A stretch of 64,000 nt of DNA, taken from assembly GCF_017916325.1 (NCBI RefSeq), contig NC_090160.1, positions 5,001-69,000 on the forward strand, read 5' to 3'. The position numbers and the translations under genes were made by a program. Positions 30,601 through 41,297 of the stretch are shown in pieces. The stretch comes from Leishmania martiniquensis. Taxonomy: Eukaryota > Euglenozoa > Kinetoplastea > Trypanosomatida > Trypanosomatidae. Below the pieces are notes generated by a model. That model was not told where the DNA came from. It saw only the letters and a list, made by a program, of their open reading frames with translations, and did not search any database. Numbering within the stretch: position 1 is the stretch's first letter; each line of letters starts with the position of its first letter.

Positions 30601-32863
30601 GTGTCAACCAGAATGGTCCGTGCCAGCACTCGCCGAAACGTTAGCCTAAAACGATTCGATGGCAGCTCCGCTGTCATACAATCGCACAGAGAGTGGAAGG
30701 TGTGTTTTCTTCAATTCGTTTGCACACTGCCACCTTCAGCGACAGGTGTGCGCATACGCACGCGGCCGAGGGCGACAGAAAGGGCAAAGCATACGCGTTG
30801 AGCCGCCGCTGTAAGAAGCCGAGGTGAGCCTTCGAAAAGAGTTGAGAGCGGTATAGAAGAAAAAGGAATGCACCGGCGTTTGTATGGGGAAGTGATAGCG
30901 AATCGGTGACGCCATGGGGGGGAGAAGAAACAGAAGAGGAGAGAGTTCAAGGAGAGTGGCAACGATGAACGGCGTCTGTGCGAGGAGAGGGGTGACAGAG
31001 AGACAGAGAGAGCGCGTGCGGAGAAAAGAGGAAGAGGAGTAGCGCAGCAGCAACGCACAACCACAACCTTCCCTCCACCCAGGCTACTGAGGGCGGTAAC
31101 GCCAGGTTCCGTCGACAAGGTGGGACGCAGTAGTTACATGGCGTTGTAGCACAGGGCCATTTTTCGTACGCTTTATGTACACCGAAACGGGAGGACCTAT
31201 ACAGAAACATGAAGGACGGCCTGCGTCAAGGCCGCACTCCTCATAGCCCACATGTCCGCACAAAAAAAGCGAGAAGCGAGAGAGAGAGAGAAGCACACCG
31301 AATGGAGATCGACCTTTACAAAAGACACCCGCCGCCAGCATAAGCACAGAAAGTAAAGAAATGGAGGCATATCGAATGATGCCGACACACAGAGGGGCGA
31401 TCGAGACGGCATCCAGAGGCCGCCTTCCCGCGCTGGGCCCGCCGCGTGCCCGCTGCACGCACGTGAATGAGAAGATCGACACGCACGGCCACACATCACC
31501 TCTCGCCGTGCCCTGCACTGTGCCCGGCCGGTTTCCGTTGCCCTTCCGCATGCCTTCCGCGTGAGCTTGCGGCGAGGAGGACACCGCACGGGCATCGGTG
31601 CATGGCGCGCCGGCATCCGATGCACGTCACGTCTAGGGCCCCGCCCGACAGCGTCATCCGTGAGGACACCGGGTGGGGGGGGGGGGGCACAGAATAGGGG
31701 GAGGAGGAAGGAGGGGCGAACTACTCGCATGTCAGCGCACCCCACCCCCAGCAGGAAGTCACCCATCTTGAGGATAGGGCCATCGGAAACTCCTTGTGAC
31801 GTATTTCGGTGGCATCTTGTTTTCTGCTTGTCAATTTATCCGCTGAGCCGCCGGTGCCTTTCGTCTTGATTCACAAAAAAAGCAATCATGGCCGCACATC
31901 TGTGCGGCGCAGCGCCGGAGGAGCTGCGACCTTCCTCAGAGAGAGGCTTCTGAGAGTACTGAAGAGGGGAAAGTGGGGGAAGGGGGCAGACAAACGCATT
32001 CGTTTTAGTCGCCCTCCTTACGCACGGCGAAATAGGGCAAACGAACAAATGCAAAAAGCGAATCGATAGCCGCTGTGGGGGCGGTGAGGAGAGCCCGAAC
32101 GGTGACCAAAGGTGAGTCGAATAAAAAATGGAAGCACGCAACCACGAAGAAGGACGCTGTGAGCAGGCAGAGAGCAACACATTCGTCTTTAGATTTTCCT
32201 CCGACCACCTATAAGCACATCGTCTCTTTTTGCATTTCCTCCCGCTATCCACTCTCATCTTCTCTGCGCGCACTGTCGTCTACGCATCCGTAGACGTACG
32301 CCTTTGGTGGAGCTGTCATTGAAATCGAACAGGGTGTAGAGGAGACGTCGAGACCGCTGAGAGCTGCTTTGTGGCGGTTGGCCGTGCGGACGGCACGCTG
32401 ATCGCAGCGGGGCCGGAGACAACGCGGGCCACCGACATTCGTTGGCGAACGACGCGGGAGCGTCCTCCAATATATAACAAAAAGGGCAGCTGAAGTTGAG
32501 ATGCAGTGGATGCGCCACGCTGCATGGCAGAATTCGAGTCGTTTCCTGTGCTGCTTCCACCGGCATTGCTCACTCATATGGAGAGAGGTGTTTGGCTGCG
32601 GTTGGACGCATAATCCCATTCTTTTCGGATACCGGACACGCATCGGCTCGTCAGACCACGAGAGTAGTCAGGGCATCGAGCGAGCAACAGTCCGCGGCAC
32701 GGCCATGGCGCATCACCGCCCATAGGCCTGTAAGGGAAAGGGCCTGCCCCACGACTTTCATCATCGCTTTCCCTTTTCCGTTTTCGCCCTTCGGCGCCGC
32801 TGACCCGGTGCCTCCGGAGAGGCATTTCGTGAAGCACCTCATAGACGGCGCGCTGGCATCGGG
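30601..32863. other. Intergenic, 2.3 kb, carrying the second 349-bp repeat
   Basis: Holds the repeat at 31442-31789. A minus-strand pyrimidine-rich leader of the 474-residue gene lies at about 30810-31040. A GA-rich run lies at 31265-31290. The frames inside the repeat are shared with copy 1 and are not genes. Confidence 0.55.
31442..31789. repeat. 349-bp dispersed repeat, copy 2 (SIDER-like)
   Basis: About 99% identical to 2029-2377, with 13 rather than 14 G in the homopolymer. It lies about 1.1 kb downstream of the ETF-beta stop codon and 0.84 kb upstream of the next start, so it is probably in the ETF-beta 3'UTR or the intergenic region. Placement and size fit SIDER-type elements, which in Leishmania are enriched in 3'UTRs and linked to mRNA decay. 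The assignment is inference. Confidence 0.75.
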
Positions 32864-33640
32864 CTACAGCACCTTTGCCTCACGCAGCTTGTCGAAGAAT
32901 TCGTCCACCGTCTTCACCTTGATACCAGCTTTGCGAGCGGCGGGTTCGGTGACGGTCTCCGTTGTGAGGTGAGGTGTGATATCCACACCAAGTGCCGCCA
33001 CATCCTTCGATTCGATCGATTTCTTGCGTGCCTTCATGATGTTGGGCAACTTCGGAAAACGGGGGGTGTTGAGGCGCAGATCCACCGCTAGCACACAAGG
33101 CATGGAGAGCTCCACAACCTGGCGGCCAGCGTCCACCTCCTGCGTCACCGTAACCTTGTTCTCCTTCACGTCCACCTTGGATGCAAAGGTCCCTTGCGGT
33201 ACATCTAACAGCCCAGCGAGCAATTGCGCGGTGCACCCAAAGTCACCGTCGACGGCCTGCTTGCCCAGCACCCATATATCCGGCTTGATCTCTCCGTGCA
33301 GCTTTTCGAGTATGCGCGCGATCGCGAGTGGCTCCACCGACTCCGCTGCCGCGTCTGGCACAACGACGTGGACTGCCTTGTCACACCCAAGCGCCATGGC
33401 CGTTCGCAGCACCTCCTCGGCCTTTTTAGCCCCAATCGTGATGGCCACCACCTCCTCCGCGATTTTCTTTTCCTTTAGCCGAATCGCTTCTTCAATGGCG
33501 ATTTCGTCGAAGGGGTTGACGCTCATTTTGGAGTTGGCCGTCTGAACCCTATTATCCTTCACTCGAACCTTCACCGTGTAATCCACGACGCGCTTCACGC
33601 ACACCGCAACCCTCAGGTAATTCGGCAATGTGCGAAACAT
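32864..33640 (-). CDS. ETFB: Electron transfer flavoprotein, beta subunit
   Basis: 258 residues from the ATG at 33638-33640. Upstream the frame opens only with TTG. It aligns end to end with human ETF-beta: VAVCVKRVVDYTVKVRVKD near the start, VNPFDEIAIEEAIRLKEKK (41-59), VLGKQAVDGD (124-133), PQGTFASKV (148-156) and the dehydrogenase recognition loop LPNIMKARKK (198-207), in which lysines are methylated in animals. With ETF-alpha it carries FAD and AMP and passes electrons from acyl-CoA dehydrogenases to ETF:ubiquinone oxidoreductase in the mitochondrial matrix. The short N-terminal extension (MFRTLPNYLR) may serve in import. The alpha subunit is not in this window. Confidence 0.97.
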   Translation of the reverse strand: MFRTLPNYLRVAVCVKRVVDYTVKVRVKDNRVQTANSKMSVNPFDEIAIEEAIRLKEKKIAEEVVAITIGAKKAEEVLRTAMALGCDKAVHVVVPDAAAESVEPLAIARILEKLHGEIKPDIWVLGKQAVDGDFGCTAQLLAGLLDVPQGTFASKVDVKENKVTVTQEVDAGRQVVELSMPCVLAVDLRLNTPRFPKLPNIMKARKKSIESKDVAALGVDITPHLTTETVTEPAARKAGIKVKTVDEFFDKLREAKVL

Positions 33641-35148
33641 TTTCAAAGACAAAGGAAGGAGGAGGGTAGCAGATGCGACGCGCCTCGTCAATGAATACGC
33701 CTACGCGTGCAAGCGTGTCGAGAGAGAGAGAGTCAGTGGGAGTGGGGGAGGGGCAGGGAGAAGAGGAGGGGAGGGGAGGTGTTCCAGGCGCAGGGAGGGG
33801 CGTAGGTGGAAGTGAGGTATATGCGCTTGTGATGGGCGAAGAGACACGAATCCGTCCCTCAAAGTGAAGCGGGTCAGACAAGCAAGCTGAGGGAGGGGCA
33901 GAGGTGGGGAGACGAGGACAGCTGTGTGGGTTTACAACGCGTTTTCGTTTTCTTGTTGCTAAGTTGTGCACCTGTGCCCACACACGCGCAAAGTCGGGCG
34001 CAAAAAAAAAAGTTTGTAAGTGTGTGTGTGTGTGTGTGTGCGCGCAATGGGTGGGAGAGAGAACAAAAAAAAAAACGAATTCGAAGTGTGCGCAAGAGAC
34101 GCTCTCAATCGAGGAGGTGCAACGGCAATGCAAAGAGGGCGTGTGATGGGAGAGGAAGAAGCGGCTAACGTAGAGGACAAGACAGGTATGCACGAGGGAA
34201 GAGAGCGCTCATGAAGCACGCACACCACCGTGTGAAAGGGCACATCGTTGCAGAAGGTGCGGCTGCCATGTCTGGGCTGAGAAAGAGACCGCACAGATGC
34301 ACGTATACTCATCGAGAGTGCAGCCTGATATGTGTCCACGCTCCATCGTCAGAGAGCCGCAACAGCCTGCCACGCTCTGTGCCCATCAAATCGAGAGCCC
34401 GCATACCACACACCTCCACATCCACCACGGAAGACACGCTATGCGCGCCTCGCCATCCACTAAGGGCTGCCTGTGTGGCATCGTGCCACCTCATGTAAAT
34501 GCGGGCTTCATGTGAGTGAGTGAGTGATGGGATCGCATCCATCAAAGGCGGGGCGTAATGCATTCCTTTCTCTGTGCGTGCGAGTCTGTGCATTTGAGGA
34601 CACAAAGCCACAGCGTCAAAGAGAGCCGCGCCGCCATACGGAGAGGTGGGCCCCGCGCCAGCGCACCATTACGTACCAGTGGAGAGGAACCCTAAAACAA
34701 CAGCACACAAAAAAACTTAGAGATAAGAAGAATAATGTGAAGACAAACGCACTCCTCCACACCTCTGCGCCACAGACCTAACGGCGCTGCGCGGCAGCAG
34801 AGAAGCGCCAACCTCTTCGCGAAACAGCGACATCCTCACACCCCTCTTCAAGTTGCTCCCTTCACGCGCCCTAGTCGCACCAAAACCGCCACCGCCATTG
34901 GTAGAAGCGCACAGCGAACACAAAAAGAGGGGCTCATCGAGTCTCTGCATCCGCTTCACGGAAGCCAACAGACACCGTAATCAGATAACGGACAGAGCGC
35001 CGCGTCATTTCGCTTCGCTTACAATGTCCCGCCCTCTTTTTTGAGATGTCACCCCCGAAGGAGCCTTTCTGGAACTCCTGAGGAACACTCGCGCGGGTGC
35101 CGAAGAAGAAAAAAAACGTACCGATAAGAACTCACTCAACGCGCACCA
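33641..35148. other. Intergenic, 1.5 kb
   Basis: A (TG)10 run at 34020-34040 and A-runs at 34001-34010 and 34065-34075 lie upstream of ETFB. Minus-strand pyrimidine stretches at about 33720-33800 are good candidate splice signals for ETFB. No gene is supported. Confidence 0.5.
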
Positions 35149-37053
35149 TCACTTCTTCTTCAAAGAGCGCATGCTTGTCTTACCGTTGAAGCCCGGCTTC
35201 CGCATGCGGATCGACTTGGGCGTCACTGTGACGAGCTCATCATCCGTCACCCACGCTACACAGTCCTCAAAGCTGTAGCGCGCTGCGCTATAGGCACCCC
35301 TTTTGCTGTTGGCCTTGTCATTAGCGTTTGCCCGCATGCCGCCAAGCTGCTCGTTGCGCTTGCACACGTTCACGCCGAGGTTTTGCAGCGCCGTCTTTTT
35401 GTTCTCGCCGACAATCTGGCCATAGTACACCTGATCACCAGGGAGGACAAAGAAGCGCCCCTGTGTGCTGAAGCCGGAGAGCGACCAATCCGTCACCTCG
35501 CCATTGTCCACGGATATAAGGGCGCCAGTGTCGCGCTCCGTCTCGATAGCGGCCATGGGGCGATACGAGTCGAAGTGGTGGTTCAGCACGCCGTCGCCAC
35601 CGGTTAGCGTATGAAACTTCAGCGGCACATTGGACATGAGGCGAACCGGTATCACACACTCCATGAGAACACGCCCGTTCGATAGCGGCTCGATCTCGCC
35701 GATTTCGCCCATCTTCGAGCTTAGGAACGAGACAACGTCGGACACCAGATTGTCCTTGAACTCCAGCAGCATCCGCTCAAACGGCTCGCACTCGACGCCG
35801 TCGATCACGCGCGTTAGCACTCGCGGGGCCTGTATCTCGAACTCGTACCCCTCGCGCCGCATGTCTTCAATGATAACAGACAGATGCAGCGGGCCGCGAC
35901 CGTACAAAGCAATCTGCTTGGCATTGAGAGTCTTCAGCTGCAGAGCCGTGTTTACCATAGCCTCTCGGTCGAGCCGGCGCTGGATGGTAACCATCTTGCC
36001 CATCACCTCGGTGGTCTCCTTGGCCTTCCAGCTGGCCTCACTTTCCTGCATGACAAGGCTGTAGGTCGGGTCGTCTGGCTTCTTGTAGGGGAATAACTTC
36101 ACCGCGCCCTGCTTGCCAATTGTTCCGCCTATCTTCAGCGGCACCTTCAGACCAATCGGCTCCTGTAACTCAAGGATGCAAATATCGCCGTAGCGGGCGC
36201 TCGTCACCAGCATCTTGTGCACGCCGCAGTAGAGGTGAATCGACTTCACCAAGGCGTCTGTTCGCTTATCCTCCAACGCCACGGTGACCACGTCGCCAGT
36301 GTGCACGGTACCGTTGTAAATGCGCCCGATGGCTAGCTTTGTGTTGCTCTTCTCGTCTTCGTCGACCTGGGCAACGAGCATCTGCAGGGCTAGATCGTCC
36401 TCCGCCTTGGGTGCTGGCACAGTGCTAAAGACGGTGTTGAAGAGAGGCGTCAGCGTGCCCTCCTTCCTGGGTTCCTCGCTCATGTACCCACTGCGCCCAG
36501 AGCCGTACAAGAACTTTACTTCCAGCTGGCTATCATCCTGTGCTGACTCCAGGAAGAGGTCCTCCACCGCCTGCTCCGTTTTTGCTATATTGAGGTCGTC
36601 CTTGTCGATTTTGTTGAGGCACACGATGGGCCTCAGGTTCAGGGAAAGGGCCTTGCGCAGGACGTACCGCGTTCCAGGGCGCACGCCCTCCTTCGCATCT
36701 ACCAAGAGGATAATCCCCTCGACCATCTGCAATGCACGCTCCACCTCACCCGAGAAGTCCAAGTGGCCGGGTGTGTCTACGATGTTGATGCGACGCTTCC
36801 CGTCATCGAGGAGAATAGCCGTGTTCTTGGCGAGGATGGTGATGCCGCGCTCCCTCTCCTGATCTTTGCTGTCCATCACCCGATTGTGCGCGTTCGCCAC
36901 CGTGCCTGACTGGCTCAGCATGCTATCCACAAGCGTTGTCTTGCCGTGATCAACATGGGCGATAACCGCGATATTGCGCACCTCCTCTCTCGCGTGCACC
37001 CATCGCGCGAGTGCTGCCGAGGCGAAGAGAGATGACGCGAAAAAACGGCGCAT
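35149..37053 (-). CDS. typA: TypA/BipA-family GTPase, probably mitochondrial
   Basis: 634 residues from the ATG at 37051-37053. Upstream the frame opens only with TTG. The first 22 residues (MRRFFASSLFASAALARWVH) form a mitochondrial-type presequence. The GTPase domain has G1 AHVDHGKT (32-39), G2 RGIT (69-72), G3 DTPGH (93-97) and G4 NKID (147-150). Domains II, III and V (EF-G-like) and the TypA-specific C-terminal region with GQIVGENKK-type and Asn/Lys-rich segments follow to about 620. Bacterial BipA binds ribosomes and aids 50S assembly, especially in the cold. Here a role in mitoribosome assembly is inferred. The tail is basic. Confidence 0.93.
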   Translation of the reverse strand: MRRFFASSLFASAALARWVHAREEVRNIAVIAHVDHGKTTLVDSMLSQSGTVANAHNRVMDSKDQERERGITILAKNTAILLDDGKRRINIVDTPGHLDFSGEVERALQMVEGIILLVDAKEGVRPGTRYVLRKALSLNLRPIVCLNKIDKDDLNIAKTEQAVEDLFLESAQDDSQLEVKFLYGSGRSGYMSEEPRKEGTLTPLFNTVFSTVPAPKAEDDLALQMLVAQVDEDEKSNTKLAIGRIYNGTVHTGDVVTVALEDKRTDALVKSIHLYCGVHKMLVTSARYGDICILELQEPIGLKVPLKIGGTIGKQGAVKLFPYKKPDDPTYSLVMQESEASWKAKETTEVMGKMVTIQRRLDREAMVNTALQLKTLNAKQIALYGRGPLHLSVIIEDMRREGYEFEIQAPRVLTRVIDGVECEPFERMLLEFKDNLVSDVVSFLSSKMGEIGEIEPLSNGRVLMECVIPVRLMSNVPLKFHTLTGGDGVLNHHFDSYRPMAAIETERDTGALISVDNGEVTDWSLSGFSTQGRFFVLPGDQVYYGQIVGENKKTALQNLGVNVCKRNEQLGGMRANANDKANSKRGAYSAARYSFEDCVAWVTDDELVTVTPKSIRMRKPGFNGKTSMRSLKKK

Positions 37054-37961
37054 CTGCCACCGCTCGCGACGAAGCAAAGTTGAATATTAATACGAAGAGG
37101 AAATGAAGGGGAGGGCGTGGGGAGAAGAGAGGAGCCGCAGTGTGAGCCGTCGCCAATACACGCAGAGTCGTTCCAAATAAAATATATAAACAGCGTCAGC
37201 TGACGAGGGCACTGGTGATGCACACGCAATGCTATATGTGAAAGACGTCGCTGAGAAAGACACTGTGGCGACACGCACACGGAGGAAGCGACGTCATCAT
37301 GAGGGAACGAATTCGCACCGCCATGTGAAGCAGACAATCGCAGCAGCAACAACAAAAAAAGCGAAAAGGGGATAAGGAGTGGCAATGAGTACAGCGGGTC
37401 TGTCGCATTGTCTAGTCGGCGAAGTGAGAGACGAGAAGTGGGAAGTCGCCTGCTGGGCGCTCCTGCAGCTCTTCGTTTCGCCAAGCGCGAATGCAGCAAC
37501 TACACACCTGGCCCTTGGCTGTCGCCCATAAGCGACCGGATTTTATTAGATGACTAGAGCGCACCGGCGGCGCCACTTGTGTAGCCCGCGTAAAAACGCC
37601 AGTGCGCTCTGTGACCTCGCCCTGAGTGACATTAGAGTAGAGACGCCGTCTTCTCCTTGCGCCACGTCTGTGAAGAAACGCGCCGGGAATAAGAGAAACG
37701 GAAGACAAGCTGCGGTGCATTGGGTAGCCATTGCCTTAACGTGTCATCACCGAACTGGCGGTAGCGCCAAGAAAGGGAGCGAGAGAGAGAGGAGTCGCTG
37801 ACCGACAGCGTTGATGAGGCGCCGCGTGACGCGGCTCCTCTCGATCCCCTTTTCCCCTCTCCTCCGATCCCTCCGCATACGCACCACCGGAGAGGATAGG
37901 GCGCGGCTCTGCAGTACGCACACGTGCGAGAGGCACAATGAGCAGGACAGGCTCGTGCCAG
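37054..37961. other. Intergenic
   Basis: AT-richer patch near 37175-37195 and minus-strand pyrimidine stretches at about 37100-37140 and 37355-37380 upstream of typA. No gene is supported. The frame at 37412-37731 (minus) has no recognisable features. Confidence 0.45.
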
Positions 37962-38351
37962 CTAGTACTGCAGGTCGAGCATAGTCACGTCCACCATCAG
38001 CTCATTCACAGGGATCGTTTCGACGGTGCCATCCGGCCATGTGCGTCGGACCATCATTCGAATCCTTCGCTGCAGGAGGTCGTACTTGGCCATCATCACT
38101 GGATCTACAGCGAGAGAGCGCGGGTTAGTGCAACGCTCCGCTGTCTCGAGAGAATCGCGGCCAAACGCGCTACTGGGAGTTGGGATGGCAGTGCCGCTGA
38201 CGATTTGCTTCGCACGCTCACCGATAATGCGGGCGATCTCGAACTTGGTCAAGTAGAGACCGCTGCGCCTCTCCACAAATGGTGTTACCACGCTGGAGTA
38301 GGCTGTGACGCTCTTCGTCACCTCGTCGTCGAGCACCTCTGAGCGGAGCAT
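37962..38351 (-). CDS. RPB6: RNA polymerase subunit RPB6 (ABC23/omega family), RPB6z-like
   Basis: 129 residues from the ATG at 38349-38351, the only ATG in the open frame upstream of the domain. The omega/RPB6 fold is clear: LTKFEIARIIGERAKQI (34-50), then DPVMMAKYDLLQRRI (83-97) and VRRTWPDGTVETIPVNELMV (101-120), matching the C-terminal half of human RPB6. RPB6 is shared by eukaryotic RNA polymerases I, II and III and stabilises the clamp. Trypanosomatids have two forms, RPB6 and RPB6z. The short N-terminus without the usual acidic block, and the extra 25 or so residues between the two helices (58-82), make the second form a reasonable guess. Confidence 0.88.
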   Translation of the reverse strand: MLRSEVLDDEVTKSVTAYSSVVTPFVERRSGLYLTKFEIARIIGERAKQIVSGTAIPTPSSAFGRDSLETAERCTNPRSLAVDPVMMAKYDLLQRRIRMMVRRTWPDGTVETIPVNELMVDVTMLDLQY

Positions 38352-39155
38352 TGTGCGGTGCCGCTTCGGCCCGGCGCGCTTTCCCTCAATCACCCGGGGG
38401 CAGACTGGAGGCCACAATGAAGAAACGGCGCACAACAATGACGGACGAGAGAAAGAAAGGGGTAATGGCACGCTCACTACCTGAGGCCTCACTAAGAAGG
38501 AGCGTATGGATTGGCGCCGTGGCGGTGATGAGGATGCACACCCCAAACGTATCAGAGTGTGTCATCAGAGACGCGGCATGAGAATTGTGTGGGGGGAGAG
38601 CAGTGAGGGATATGCCAGTCGCACTCAGGAGCCGAGTGAGATGAAAAAGAAGGACACGGAGGTAAGGTTATGGGGAGGGTGGAGGGGGGGGCTGATAGAA
38701 ATGAGCGAGAAGAGTACACGCGCGGAGACTCACGTCGATCCGTTCCTCTCAGTGGAGAAAACGATGGCATTCGGCAAGGAGCCACGCCGCCGAAAGGGCG
38801 GTATCACTGCCACCACGGCCAGTCTTGACAGCGCGGCGTCGGCGTGCCTCTGCCGAGATAAGTATCTGTGCCGCACCCCTAGAGGTTAGGAAAAGGGGCA
38901 CACGTGCTTACTGGCAACAGGGATGAGCAGCACGTGCCGCCCGCGTCGCGTTTGTTGAGCTCGGATAGCCGATGTTACTCGCCAGCGACGCGGCTCCGCT
39001 CTCCTACGCAGAACTTCATTCCGCGTTGGTTTCCACCTCCCCCCCGCTGCTCTGCTGCTCTGCACATCTGCCACTGACAAGTAACCGGCGGTAGCCGTGG
39101 GCCCAACAAACGCCCATACTGAGGCACACAAAAAACAGCATCCGTGCAGCTTCCG
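38352..39155. other. Intergenic
   Basis: Minus-strand pyrimidine tracts lie near 38400-38460 and 38640-38690 upstream of RPB6. No gene seen. Confidence 0.45.
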
Positions 39156-41297
39156 TTACCCCAGCACCTCGTCGAGGCCATCGACCGCGCAGCTGAGCGA
39201 GAACATGTCCAGCGGGGATAGAGACACCTCCACGGTAAACCATTTCGCTTGCTGACCTTCAGCTGCCGCTGCAGCTTTCTTCAGTAGGTCACGACAACGA
39301 GGGAGGAGTCGTTCGTGTAGGGTACGCAAGAGCTGACACCAAGCGCGACGCCCAGTGGCGGAATCACCATCTGTCGTTGGTCCCGCATCCCGCTCGCCAG
39401 CTAAACAAGTTGACCTCTGCTGGCTCACCTCCACACGCACAAAGTTCAGTGCAACGACCAGCGGGTCCAGGAAGCCGCTCGTGCCGCTAGAAACCTGCCC
39501 AAGGAAGGCCTCCATGCACTCCTCCATCACCAAAGGCATCATCCTGTATATCGGCGATTCCTGATGTTGGGCGAGACGACCATCCTCACTTTTTGTCGCT
39601 CGCCATTCGCGCAGGAACTGCTCAAGGAAGAAGCGGGCAATGGAAGGGTATGGACAAAGCGCCATGAGTGAGCCGTGCATGCGGAATCGCGCCTGTTCCT
39701 CAAGTCGCTCCAGAAGCTCCAGCGCCACCATACGAGCCGCTTGCCGGTGCTCTTCCACAGGGCAGAGCGCAGAGATGATCAGCAGCTCCCTTGACACACC
39801 GAAAAGCGCTTCGTAACGCCTTGTGAGGCACGACTCCAAGTTGCCCTGTCTCCCATATCCCAGACGGCTGTGTCTGGCCCCTTCCGCGCAAGAAACGCTG
39901 TACTTGGGCACAGCCGAAAGAAGGTCGTGCAGGAAAAGCAAATGCCGCAGAAGCACGGCTGCACTACACGCAGATCGCAAAGCAACCACGTACGTATCGG
40001 CGACACCGAGAAGCAGCGACGTAGCAGACACCGAGTACACGAAAGACTGCTGCGCCGCTGGCGTGAGTGGGTATCGTAGGACATCAGCGAGAAGCAGCAG
40101 CGCCCCCTGGCGAGATAGTGGGGAGGAAAGGGATGCCTCCGCAGTTTCTCCGACAGCCTCACATGCATGTACATCAAGGTCATCCACAGCAACCAGGGTG
40201 AGTGCCTCAACGTCCCGATCATGCTCCGCAGCGAGGCTGGCCGCGGTGCTCTCCGGTGGCGCGGTCCCCCTCTCCACGTCAGCCGGGTGCAGTGTGCCGG
40301 CCTGGTCAGTAGAGGGCCCAGGAGCCTGCAAGGCAACAAAAGCAAACGACACCGCATCTCGGGATCGGCAGCCGTGCACTTCGCCTGCAATCTCGCGAAG
40401 ATGCGCGAGGCACTCGGTGAAAGCGGCACTGCCGCCCTCTTCTGCCACTATGGCGGCCGGGACTGCAGGTTCTGCGGCCCCACTCCGCGAGATTCTTGGG
40501 CTTACCTCGTGCAGAAACCGTTTCCGCCACTGCTGCAGTGCTGCGGTCGTCGGCCCTGAGGGAGATGGCCGGGACGCCGCAGCGGCAGGACAGACTTCCG
40601 TGTAACAAAGGGCAGCGTACGCTGCCAGCAACAAAGCGGCGGCTGCACCGTCTTCGCCACTGGTGGTGCGGTAGATCGCGACGACGAGCTGCACGAGAGC
40701 TTCACGCACTTGGTAAGCATCAAGTGCCTCAAGCAACCTTCTCTGCTGCTTTGTAGAACTGCTTTCTGCTTCGTCGTCGGATCCGCTGCCGGACGCCCCC
40801 GGTGCATGGGCAGGCGGGTCTGAAGCTTTTACCATGACAGGCTCCGCGTCGCGGAGATGAAGTTGCGGCAGAACCGAGTGCACAAGAAACGGGACAAGAT
40901 CCCGCGTCCATGCCTGCATTGTTCCGTGTACCCGTGCAAGAAAGGCATCCCCTCCAGCGCACGCTGATGCATCCAGCCCCTCTGCCACCAGAAGCCGGCG
41001 CTTACGCTCGGCCGTCTCCACGTACAGTGCCACGTAGACGCGTGACATAAGGACCAAGTACAGCGCAACCTGCGCTGGCGAAGGGCACGGCATCGACACT
41101 GACAAAAGGGAGCTCATCAACTCCCGTGCGCCAGCCACCCTCCCGTGCTGCAAGAGAGCGGATGTCCGCAAATCATCGAGAGACACCGCGCTCAGCCATG
41201 CGAGCTCACGCGCCAGCGACTCCAGAGCTGGCACGCCTTCCTCCGGAGAGGCGGCAAAGGCCCAGAGCGCTGTCGTCGCAGCCTCCATGCTGTCCAT
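39156..41297 (-). CDS. Large helical protein, function unknown
   Basis: 713 residues from the ATG at 41295-41297. An ATG at 41456 would add 53 residues, but that extension is encoded by a pyrimidine-rich tract (about 41325-41390 on the minus strand) ending in CAG just before the preferred ATG, the typical trans-splicing arrangement. The protein is rich in Ala, Leu and Ser, almost wholly helical, with interspersed acidic and Ser-rich linkers (about 170-190 and 325-370). There are no membrane segments. No catalytic motif or known repeat could be assigned. It may be an alpha-solenoid scaffold. Confidence 0.75.
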   Translation of the reverse strand: MDSMEAATTALWAFAASPEEGVPALESLARELAWLSAVSLDDLRTSALLQHGRVAGARELMSSLLSVSMPCPSPAQVALYLVLMSRVYVALYVETAERKRRLLVAEGLDASACAGGDAFLARVHGTMQAWTRDLVPFLVHSVLPQLHLRDAEPVMVKASDPPAHAPGASGSGSDDEAESSSTKQQRRLLEALDAYQVREALVQLVVAIYRTTSGEDGAAAALLLAAYAALCYTEVCPAAAASRPSPSGPTTAALQQWRKRFLHEVSPRISRSGAAEPAVPAAIVAEEGGSAAFTECLAHLREIAGEVHGCRSRDAVSFAFVALQAPGPSTDQAGTLHPADVERGTAPPESTAASLAAEHDRDVEALTLVAVDDLDVHACEAVGETAEASLSSPLSRQGALLLLADVLRYPLTPAAQQSFVYSVSATSLLLGVADTYVVALRSACSAAVLLRHLLFLHDLLSAVPKYSVSCAEGARHSRLGYGRQGNLESCLTRRYEALFGVSRELLIISALCPVEEHRQAARMVALELLERLEEQARFRMHGSLMALCPYPSIARFFLEQFLREWRATKSEDGRLAQHQESPIYRMMPLVMEECMEAFLGQVSSGTSGFLDPLVVALNFVRVEVSQQRSTCLAGERDAGPTTDGDSATGRRAWCQLLRTLHERLLPRCRDLLKKAAAAAEGQQAKWFTVEVSLSPLDMFSLSCAVDGLDEVLG

